Below, piece after piece: positions 54,794 to 62,179 of a stretch of DNA of 64,000 bases. Position numbers and translations under genes: made by a program. Location: the NCBI GenBank assembly GCA_035651455.1, contig DASRFR010000047.1, positions 124,001 to 188,000 on the forward strand, given 5' to 3'. The stretch's first letter is position 1. Each line of letters starts with the position of its first letter. The DNA is from DASRFR01 sp035651455 (GTDB taxonomy: Bacteria > Acidobacteriota > Terriglobia > Terriglobales > Acidobacteriaceae). Under the pieces are notes generated by a model. The model had not been told where the DNA came from, made no database searches, and saw nothing but the letters and a program-made list of their open reading frames with translations.

Positions 54794-55147
54794 CTATTTT
54801 GCCGGCGCGACGGAAGCTACTTCGATGGTGTCGCCTTTGGCGGTGCCGGTTACCTTGGCTTTTGCGCCCGCGAGCTTGTCCAGGGTGTCCAGCGCTGATT
54901 GGTCACTGGTATCGAGCGTATACACCTTGTCGCCGACAACCAGCGCGTACTTAGCGCCTTTTTTCACGCAAGCATGGGCACATTCGGCTGCATTGCCGGG
55001 CATCATGTGCTTGGCGCCGCACATGGAATCGCTGACTTCGCCAGTAAACGTCTGTTTGCCTCCCGCCATGGCGGAAGGCAAAGCCAGAGCTCCAGTCAAA
55101 AGCATCGCGGCCGCAAAAGATCCGATCCGTTTCACAAAAAGTCTCAT
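54794..55147 (-). CDS. Exported small protein with conserved Cys/Met motif
   Basis: A 117-residue protein from ATG 55147 with a signal peptide ending near SAMAGG. The mature part has DSMCGAKHMM, AECAHACVKKGAKYALVVGDKVY and a C-terminal KVTGTAKGDTIEVASV OB-like beta stretch, with four Cys in all. It resembles short periplasmic proteins annotated DUF5818-like. The pattern CGAKHMM with two further Cys might bind a metal, but that is speculation. A good terminator follows at 54742. Confidence 0.78.
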   Translation of the reverse strand: MRLFVKRIGSFAAAMLLTGALALPSAMAGGKQTFTGEVSDSMCGAKHMMPGNAAECAHACVKKGAKYALVVGDKVYTLDTSDQSALDTLDKLAGAKAKVTGTAKGDTIEVASVAPAK

Positions 55148-55276
55148 TTCTTTCGTCTCCCAATCTCTGACTTTGGTCAGAACCACACAGAATAAGAGCA
55201 GGCTGCATCCTTCGAGGTTACATTCATGATCTCACGAACATGGCTCTACGCGTGCAACAGAGCTGAGAGAGACCTT

Positions 55277-56590
55277 CTATTTACTGTTGAAGTTCAGGGT
55301 CACGTCAACGCTCGTGTCGGAATCGTTGACTGCCTCGTGGACTGCGACCTTCCATGAATCACCTGGAAACAGTGCATGGGTGTTTTTCAGGAACATCTGC
55401 GCATAGGCGCCATCGTAGGGTTGGCCCGGATGCAGAGACCATGCTTGCTGGAGCTTGGCTTTCGTTTGCTCGTCCAGACCAACGAGGTCCAATTCGCCCA
55501 TGTGGTACTGAGGCCCTTCCTTCACGGTTAACGAACAGGTTGCGGTTGCGGCTGAGTCATCGAATACCAGATCGGGTTTAACCGAGGCGCGCATGTATCC
55601 GGCTGCGCGATACAGGCCTGCAACCCGGCCCAGGTTTCGTTCCACTGCGATCAAATTCATCACGTCACCGGGATGCAGGTGAACCAGCGAATCGAGCTGA
55701 TTTGAGGGGAACAGGGTGTTGCCGAACCACGCTACTCCCGCAAGCTTATAGGTCGGACCCTCGGTGATGGGTATGCTGGTGTCAACCAGCACTTCTTGAG
55801 CGCTCTCCTGTACTACCTTGGCTTGCACGCCGCCAAATTGCACTCGCAATTTTCCCTCGCTGAGAAGGAGCGGGCGCAGGTCAATCCTGGTGAACATCTC
55901 GAGACGCGACCGCTGGAATTCTCCGCCGATCTGGCTTTTTGCGGCAGCCTGAAGTCTGGGCAACAGCGCAGCCTCTGCCCCCGGAAAAGCCAGTCTTCGT
56001 ATATGCACGGGAACGCCTGAAACCGAATACACGATCACGTCAATAGTTCCCGCTTCGCCTTTTTCTTGGTCTCCACCCGGACGGCCCACATCAACCTTCG
56101 CCGCAGCAAAACCCCTGGCGACGACGAGTTCCTGCAGCACGTCTGCCACCCTGTCTGTCAGATCACCGTCGAACGGTAATTGGCCCTGGAAGAGCGGCAA
56201 AATGGAGTGAATTTTTTCAATCAACTCAGCGTCAGAGAACCACACGAAATTTTCGAATTTCACCGGGGCCAGTTTGTCACTGTCCCCTACCTGGAATTGC
56301 AGCCTGGTCCCCGCCGAATCGTAGGAGAAGGTGTACGACACATTGGTGAACATCCCAGTGCCGCCAAGTTTTTCCGAAGCTTGCTGAAAGTCGCCTTCTC
56401 CGACCTGTTCGCCAAGTTGCAAGCCAGTCAGCGGGATAATCTGCTGGGGTGAATATCGTTTGCTTCCGGTGATGGAAATCTCGATGAGCTTGTAGGAAGA
56501 AAGCGAAGCGCCCCGTCTAGGGGCCGGGGTCTGGCCGCAGAGCAAGGTGCAGGCAAGGAGCGACAAAAGAAAGGTTCCAATGCGACGCAT
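55277..56590 (-). CDS. POTRA-domain protein without a beta-barrel
   Basis: A 437-residue exported protein (signal peptide to about CGQTPAPRRG) made of several POTRA-like beta-alpha-alpha-beta-beta units. The first is KLIEISITGSKRYSPQQII, the later ones YKLAGVAWFGNTLFPSNQLDSL and YHMGELDLVGLDEQTKAKLQQA. Bam/Tam-family proteins end in a barrel; here the sequence stops after the last POTRA at FNSK, so no barrel is present. It may partner with a barrel encoded elsewhere. Its ATG overlaps the LysR stop (TAATG at 56588-56592). Confidence 0.8.
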   Translation of the reverse strand: MRRIGTFLLSLLACTLLCGQTPAPRRGASLSSYKLIEISITGSKRYSPQQIIPLTGLQLGEQVGEGDFQQASEKLGGTGMFTNVSYTFSYDSAGTRLQFQVGDSDKLAPVKFENFVWFSDAELIEKIHSILPLFQGQLPFDGDLTDRVADVLQELVVARGFAAAKVDVGRPGGDQEKGEAGTIDVIVYSVSGVPVHIRRLAFPGAEAALLPRLQAAAKSQIGGEFQRSRLEMFTRIDLRPLLLSEGKLRVQFGGVQAKVVQESAQEVLVDTSIPITEGPTYKLAGVAWFGNTLFPSNQLDSLVHLHPGDVMNLIAVERNLGRVAGLYRAAGYMRASVKPDLVFDDSAATATCSLTVKEGPQYHMGELDLVGLDEQTKAKLQQAWSLHPGQPYDGAYAQMFLKNTHALFPGDSWKVAVHEAVNDSDTSVDVTLNFNSK

Positions 56591-57498
56591 TATGCCTTTG
56601 CCGGCAAGCCGAGTTCCAGGTTCTTCAGCTTTACCGTGGTGTCGATAAATGTCAGAGCCGCGCGGCTCAGAGCTTTGTCCTTGCGGAAAACCAGGGCCAG
56701 ATCACGCCGGACTTGGGCATCGGAAATGGCCAGCGTGGCCAGCGCCCGGGCTCGCAGATCTTCGGCCACATTGGAGCGCGCAATGAAGCCGACGCCGACG
56801 CCGGCAGCAACGAACCGCTTAAGCAACTCACTGGAGTCGAGTTCCATCGCGTACTGCGGCTTGAGGCGGCGCTCGTGAAAAAGGGCCTCGAGCGCGTCGC
56901 GGGTGTGCCCCGCTTTCGGCAGCACCAAGGGGAATTTGGCCACCTCGGCGATGGTCGCCGACTTCATCTTTGCGAGTTCGTGCTGTGGCGGCGCGATGAT
57001 AACCAACTCGTCACGATGAATCAGGACAACGGTCAGGCGGTTATCGTCCACCGGGAGCGATACGAATCCAAAGTCCACGGAGTTATCGATGACCGAATCT
57101 AGAATTTTTGAATAGTCGGCGCGCTTGATATTCACCGCCACGTCCGGGTATCGCCGCTTGAATTCCCCGAAGACCTCGGGAAGGATGTGCAGGCAGGTCC
57201 CCTCGTTGGCCCCGACAATGATTTCCCCGCGCGGCACACGCTCAGTCTCGGCGATGGCAACCATGACAGCTTTGCGCGCCTCCAGCGTCTCTTCCGCATA
57301 TTTCTGAAACAGCTTGCCGGAAGCCGTGATCGAGACCTTGCCTCCGGAACGATCGAGTAACTTGGCGCCGACTTCCTCCTCCAGGGCGCGAATCTGCGAA
57401 GAAATCGCCGGCTGCGTGCGAAAGCGCTTCTCCGCCGCCCGCGAGAACGAGGACAGCCTCGCTACCTCGAGAAAGGTTTCCAGTTGATCGAAGTCCAT
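56590..57498 (-). CDS. LysR-family transcriptional regulator
   Basis: A 302-residue regulator from ATG 57498 (MDFDQLETFLEVARL). The N-terminal winged helix (SFSRAAEKRFRTQPAISSQIRALEEEVGAKLLDR) is followed by a periplasmic-binding-like effector domain (GEIIVGANEGTCLHILPEVF, GVGVGFIARSNVAEDL). The effector is unknown. Its stop overlaps the start of the POTRA protein, so the two are translated together, an odd pairing of a regulator with an exported protein. Confidence 0.9.
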   Translation of the reverse strand: MDFDQLETFLEVARLSSFSRAAEKRFRTQPAISSQIRALEEEVGAKLLDRSGGKVSITASGKLFQKYAEETLEARKAVMVAIAETERVPRGEIIVGANEGTCLHILPEVFGEFKRRYPDVAVNIKRADYSKILDSVIDNSVDFGFVSLPVDDNRLTVVLIHRDELVIIAPPQHELAKMKSATIAEVAKFPLVLPKAGHTRDALEALFHERRLKPQYAMELDSSELLKRFVAAGVGVGFIARSNVAEDLRARALATLAISDAQVRRDLALVFRKDKALSRAALTFIDTTVKLKNLELGLPAKA

Positions 57499-57706
57499 GC
57501 GCGTTGCCCAGTTCGCTGGATGAGTCGCTCCCGCCACTTCCTTCTGGGGCGAGCGAATCGGCTGCCACAACCCAACGGTAATGAGTAACCCTATACTAAA
57601 TTCTTCGCAAGCACATAGAAAACACGGCGTGTAGGCGGGTCGGGCACTCGGGAAGACAAGAGAACAGGGCAGGCTCAGTCCGTATGAAGACGGCCCCGAA
57701 GGAGCA

Positions 57707-57734
57707 GCGGAGGGCTCATGCAAGAGCCCTCTGC
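57707..57734 (-). terminator. 11-bp hairpin between beta-propeller gene and lysR
   Basis: An 11-bp stem (57707-57717 with 57724-57734, one G-U pair) with loop ATGCAA lies 14 bp after the stop of the gene at 57749. No T-tract follows, so the terminator call is tentative. Confidence 0.5.
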
Positions 57735-57748
57735 CCTCGGCATTGGAT

Positions 57749-59377
57749 TCAGCGGGTCGTCTGGAGCGACCCGATTTCGCCGAACGAAGTAATCACCAAA
57801 GCATCGCTATCCTTGGTCACAACGCCGCTCTGCGGGTCCACGCGAAAGGACGCGACCGATGACTCACAGGGAGGAAATGGACACGAGGTCTCTACGATGC
57901 CATAGAGAAACTGCCCCGAATGATCTGCCCACAAGGTCCCTATCGTCTCGTAATTCTCCTCTGTCGATTGATTGATCAGCGTCAGCGTGCCCGTGCCAGG
58001 ATCACTTGCCCACGCGCTGATAACGGCTGAACCCGTATACACACGGTCGTAGACGGGATCCACGCCCATGTCATTGTCATTGACGTTGAACGGCGAGCCG
58101 GGTACCTCGGTCAGTGCTCCGCTATCCGTGTCGATCCGGTATCCGGAAATCATGTGATCGCCTTGCTGCAGGTATAGGTAACGGTTCGTGGTACTCATGT
58201 TGAGAGAATTGCCGCTCGCGGGAAACGGCGAGCCGGATACGGGGGCCAGCTTCCCGGTTGCCCAGTCCACCTTGTACGCCGCGATCCCATTCGGAACCTG
58301 AACGCCGGCGTAAACAAAATGCCCAGAAGGATCAGTCACAATAGGACCGCCACTCGCTAGCGCGGGCAAAGTAGCCATGGCCACCTTGCTCAGTTTTCCT
58401 GTTGCCCAATCGATCTGCAATGTAAACAGGTGGTTAAATGCATCGCTGGCGAATACAAAGTTGCCGTGGGGATCCATTCCGATTGCGATAAAGTTCTCCC
58501 GACCGGTAGAGACTTTAAAGGGGGAGCCCGGTAAGAGCGTCAGGTTTCCAGTAGTGCGATCGATGCGGTATCCAACGATGCCATTCGTCGCACCGCCGAC
58601 GTAGAGGAAACGTCCAGTGGGATCTACAACGGCATTGAGAGGACTCAGGTTCTGAGTTGACGCCTGGTTCGAGAATGCGAGATTTCCCGATGGGTCGATA
58701 TTGAATTCGTTTACCGCGTGAAAGTCATTCGTGACCTCGTACAGATGACGATCCTTGGCGTTGGCGACTGCCGTATCCACCTCGGTTTTAAACACGGCGC
58801 CACAGTTGTCCCAAGCCTGCACAACAAACGGATAAGATCCTGGCGGTAAAGCTAAATAAGTGTTCAGGTGATCGGAATCCACCGTGTAGGCCTCGGTGAA
58901 AGGGGCGGTGTAGATGCGCATAGCGGATATGCCCTGCGCACAACCGGGGCTGCTCGCCGAGGCCGCGAATTTCACGGGCGAGATCGCCGTTGGCGACATT
59001 GGGGTATAGACCGTCACTCCGGCATTGTCACTGACCACGACCTGCGCGGCTGCCACGGCCGTTCCGCCACACTTGTCTGCTGCCTTGATGACGGTGTTGT
59101 AAGTACCTGGAGCGAGTTGCACAAAGGCCTGTACCTGTGAGGTGACGGTCGAATATGCCTGCACTCCCGGTGAACTGAAGATCGTTATGCGTGAGATCCC
59201 GGCAGCGCAGGAAGTACTTGCATATGCCTGGTAGAACACAGGCGAGTTTGCGGAAGACCCCGGCTTGGGTGACAGCAGGGTAATTGTTGGAGCGGCAAAT
59301 GCTCCCACACTTGACAGGATTAAGGCGACCAGAAAGGCTCTGTACAGCGAAACAAGATTTGCTACTTGAGGCCTCAC
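57749..59377 (-). CDS. Secreted beta-propeller protein with Ig-like N-terminal domains
   Basis: A 542-residue protein. I prefer GTG 59377, 7 nt after GGGGG, over GTG 59407, which has no ribosome site. The signal peptide ends near VGAFAAP. Two related Ig-like domains (TITLLSPKPGSSANSPVFY and TVYTPMSPTAISPVKF) each end with a CGG/NCG pattern. About six lactonase-type propeller blades follow (DPTGRFLYVGGATNGIVGYRID, DPHGNFVFASDAFNHLFTLQID, DPSGHFVYAG). Function is probably ligand or cell-surface binding; no catalytic residues stand out. A hairpin follows at 57707. Confidence 0.82.
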   Translation of the reverse strand: MRPQVANLVSLYRAFLVALILSSVGAFAAPTITLLSPKPGSSANSPVFYQAYASTSCAAGISRITIFSSPGVQAYSTVTSQVQAFVQLAPGTYNTVIKAADKCGGTAVAAAQVVVSDNAGVTVYTPMSPTAISPVKFAASASSPGCAQGISAMRIYTAPFTEAYTVDSDHLNTYLALPPGSYPFVVQAWDNCGAVFKTEVDTAVANAKDRHLYEVTNDFHAVNEFNIDPSGNLAFSNQASTQNLSPLNAVVDPTGRFLYVGGATNGIVGYRIDRTTGNLTLLPGSPFKVSTGRENFIAIGMDPHGNFVFASDAFNHLFTLQIDWATGKLSKVAMATLPALASGGPIVTDPSGHFVYAGVQVPNGIAAYKVDWATGKLAPVSGSPFPASGNSLNMSTTNRYLYLQQGDHMISGYRIDTDSGALTEVPGSPFNVNDNDMGVDPVYDRVYTGSAVISAWASDPGTGTLTLINQSTEENYETIGTLWADHSGQFLYGIVETSCPFPPCESSVASFRVDPQSGVVTKDSDALVITSFGEIGSLQTTR

Positions 59378-59896
59378 TTGAATTCCCCCTTTGAGAAATG
59401 CCGTCACCGGGAACGGGATCGCCTACATTGAGTTTGGTCGATATGGTCGAGCCCGTGGCTTTCCCAGCTTTGGAGTGCTACGCACGCAACGGCAGTTGCT
59501 CGACATTCGCGAAGGCCGCTTGTGGCGCGGTGTCTGGCTTGGAGGCTTTGTAACAGACACCATGCGCGTGTCAGCGTTCTACGTCAGCGCCCAATAGCGT
59601 TCTCCGCTGATCGCCACTCCGATCGAAGATTGAACCGTCGATGGTGCAGTTCAAACCGGTTCTTGAGCGGCTCGAAATAATCCAGGTTTATGGGTGCGAT
59701 AAGAAATATTAATTGTTGCGGGTAGAGCTGCGCGCCTAGACTCGAAATGAACTGGCGCAGGCGAGAGACTGCTCCAGGCAAACATTCTCCCCAAATCTTA
59801 TGAAGCTTTCTGTTCGCGATCGCGACTGCGCATCGTTCCTTCGCAGTGGTGTCGCATTTCCCGGCGCCGCGTCGTGGCGGCACAAAGGAGAGATAC
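59378..59896. other. Intergenic region upstream of glnA
   Basis: About 519 bp between divergent genes. It contains a 68-codon plus-strand frame at 59391-59597 with no ribosome site, which I do not call. I checked for sigma-54 -24/-12 elements before glnA and did not find a correctly spaced pair. Nothing else is evident. Confidence 0.5.
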
Positions 59897-61321
59897 ATGT
59901 CTGATGTCAAGACCGATCCGAAAACCGTGCTGGATTTCGTGAAGAAAAACGGCGTCAAGCTGCTCGACCTGCGCTTCACCGATCTTCCCGGGCTCTGGCA
60001 CCACGTCTCCTATCCCATCGACCAACTCTCGGAATCTTCTTTTGAAGAAGGCTTCGGCATGGATGGCTCCTCAATCCGCGGCTGGGCTGCGATTCACGAG
60101 AGCGATATGTTGCTGATCCCAGACGCCAGCACCCACATGCTGGACCCGTTTACTGAGGCCGCGACGCTGGTCATGGTGGCCGATGTCATCGATCCGGTTA
60201 CCAAACAGCGCTACGACCGCGATCCGCGTTACATTGCCCGTAAGGCGGAGCTTTACCTGGCCTCCACCGGAATTGCCGACACGGCCTATTTCGGGGCGGA
60301 AGCCGAGTTCTTCATCTTCGACAACGTCCGCTTCGATCAACGCGAGCAGCACGGGTTTTACTTCATCGACGCGGAGGAGGGGCGCTGGAACTCGGGACGG
60401 ACAGAAAACAATCTGGGATACCGTCCGCGCTACAAGGAAGGCTACTTCCCGGTGCCGCCAACCGATCATTACCAAGACTTGCGCAGCGAGATGGTGATGA
60501 CCATGCAATCCTGCGGCCTGGAAGTCGAGTGCCATCATCACGAGGTGGCCACCGGCGGACAGACGGAAATTGACCTGAAGTTCGACTCGCTGGTACGTTC
60601 CGCCGACCACATGATGCTGTACAAGTACATCGTCAAGAACGTGGCCAACCAGTACGGCAAGACCGTCACCTTCATGCCCAAGCCGATTTTCCAGGACAAT
60701 GGCAGCGGGATGCATACTCACCAGTCGTTGTGGAAGAGCGGCAAACCACTGTTTGCCGGGGACGGTTACGCCGGCATGTCGCAGACGGCGCTGTGGTATA
60801 TCGGAGGGCTCATTAAACATGGTCCGGCACTTTCCGCGCTGATTGCGCCCACGACCAATTCCTATAAGCGCCTGGTGCCGGGCTTCGAAGCTCCAGTGAA
60901 CCTGGCATACTCGCGGCGTAATCGCTCGGCGGCCTGCCGTATCCCGATGTATTCCGCGTCGCCGAAAGCGAAGCGTGTGGAGTTCCGTCCGCCTGACCCG
61001 AGCTGCAATCCGTATATGGCATTCGCTGCGATGATGATGGCGGGACTGGATGGCGTGGAGAACAAGATCGATCCGGGCCAGCCTCTCGACAAGGACATCT
61101 ACGATCTCGGTCCGGAGGAGTTGGCGAAAGTGCCGTCGATGCCCGGCTCCCTCGAAGATGCGCTCGATGCCCTGGAAAAAGATCAGGCGTTCCTGCTTAA
61201 GGGGGACGTATTCACCGAGGAACTTCTGCAAACTTACATTGAATACAAGCGTTCCAAGGAAGTGGATGCGGTTCGCCTGCGGCCTCATCCCTTCGAGTTC
61301 GCGCTGTACTACGATATTTAG
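59897..61321 (+). CDS. glnA: Type I glutamine synthetase
   Basis: A 474-residue enzyme making glutamine from glutamate, ammonia and ATP. It starts at ATG 59897 (AAAGGAG upstream). Signature segments are GSSIRGWAAIHESDM (N-terminal beta-Grasp), AEAEFFIFDNV, NGSGMHTHQSLW, and NRSAACRIPMYSASPKAKR. The adenylylation Tyr402 (DIYDLGPEE) is present, matching the GlnE gene downstream. A terminator follows at 61347. Confidence 0.97.
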   Translation: MSDVKTDPKTVLDFVKKNGVKLLDLRFTDLPGLWHHVSYPIDQLSESSFEEGFGMDGSSIRGWAAIHESDMLLIPDASTHMLDPFTEAATLVMVADVIDPVTKQRYDRDPRYIARKAELYLASTGIADTAYFGAEAEFFIFDNVRFDQREQHGFYFIDAEEGRWNSGRTENNLGYRPRYKEGYFPVPPTDHYQDLRSEMVMTMQSCGLEVECHHHEVATGGQTEIDLKFDSLVRSADHMMLYKYIVKNVANQYGKTVTFMPKPIFQDNGSGMHTHQSLWKSGKPLFAGDGYAGMSQTALWYIGGLIKHGPALSALIAPTTNSYKRLVPGFEAPVNLAYSRRNRSAACRIPMYSASPKAKRVEFRPPDPSCNPYMAFAAMMMAGLDGVENKIDPGQPLDKDIYDLGPEELAKVPSMPGSLEDALDALEKDQAFLLKGDVFTEELLQTYIEYKRSKEVDAVRLRPHPFEFALYYDI

Positions 61322-61346
61322 GGATTCGCGAAGTCCTGATCACAGG

Positions 61347-61371
61347 GGCCTGGTGATGCCAGGCCTTCTTT
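61347..61371 (+). terminator. Rho-independent terminator after glnA
   Basis: A 7-bp stem GGCCTGG/CCAGGCC (61347-61353 with 61359-61365) with loop TGATG is followed by TTCTTT. It begins 25 bp after the glnA stop. Confidence 0.85.
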
Positions 61372-61545
61372 ATTGGTGCGGTTCTCCATGGACGAATGAC
61401 ACAGACCATGACCCCGCGCTCAGGTACAATGCTCGCCGTCTCCTACAGGTGTAGCAGGTACACTCCGGCATCCTTAGCCGAAGGCCAGCCATTGCCTGCT
61501 CTGATCTCCCAAGGAGCCAGTAAAAAATACGGTGTGGAGGCCCTG

Positions 61546-62121
61546 ATGAAGCGACTGCTCTGGATAGCAGTGTGCCTGGCTCTATCTTGTACGGCGTTAG
61601 CGCAAGATGGCTATATGCCGGTGGAACGAATTCGACTGTTTTCTCCACGGGACATGGTTTGGGGCTACGGCCAATTCGACGTCGCCCCGCCGCACAACGA
61701 ACCTGATCCGAACCTGTGCGCTGCGAACGCAGGGACCTATGGGGGCAAAGATGCTCCCTGCAACGCATTCGGGCGTTATCTTCTCTCCGCATACGTGGAG
61801 GTGCATCCGTTTGCGAAAACTCAGCTTCGGCGGCTCATGTTTTTCGGCGCTCCCACGTTGGTTTTCGGCAGGAATGTCCCGCAAACTCTTTATACTTGGT
61901 CCATGGATGGCATCGGCTGGGAGCGCTCGTGGGGAGCGGCGATTGAGATGGGGAGCGGCTTCCAAATGCGGGTAACACAGCATTTTCTTTTTCAGCGATT
62001 TGGTGTGCGAGATCGTAACCTTGGCCCCGCGGATCTAGGAGTGAATGGGCCGTGGGGCCGCTACACTGTGATCGGGGTCAGAAAATATTTCGGGCGGCCG
62101 CGAGTGGAATCGACGCCATGA
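61546..62121 (+). CDS. Exported hypothetical protein, probable outer-membrane type
   Basis: A 191-residue protein from ATG 61546 (GGAGG upstream) with a signal peptide ending at TALAQDG. The mature part is beta-rich with aromatic and Gly residues (MVWGYGQFDVAPPHNEPDP, MFFGAPTLVFGRNVPQ, GIGWERSWGAAIEMGSGFQMRVTQHFLFQRFG, GRYTVIGVRKYFGR), a pattern of small outer-membrane beta-barrels. Cys pairs are present (NLCAANAG, APCNAFGR). No family is known to me. It lies between glnA and glnE on the same strand. Confidence 0.75.
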   Translation: MKRLLWIAVCLALSCTALAQDGYMPVERIRLFSPRDMVWGYGQFDVAPPHNEPDPNLCAANAGTYGGKDAPCNAFGRYLLSAYVEVHPFAKTQLRRLMFFGAPTLVFGRNVPQTLYTWSMDGIGWERSWGAAIEMGSGFQMRVTQHFLFQRFGVRDRNLGPADLGVNGPWGRYTVIGVRKYFGRPRVESTP

Positions 62122-62179
62122 TTCGGCCGCAAGATACCGGTGCTAACCTCAGGTGTCGAGCTTCACGCGTCCCTCATCC

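Noticed and set aside
59391..59597. 68-codon frame between the beta-propeller gene and glnA
   Set aside because: TTG start without ribosome site, no domain, and it overlaps the 5' end of the divergent gene.
59378..59896. Sigma-54 promoter upstream of glnA
   Set aside because: A GG-containing element and a GC element can be found, but their spacing is 17 rather than about 10 bases between them.
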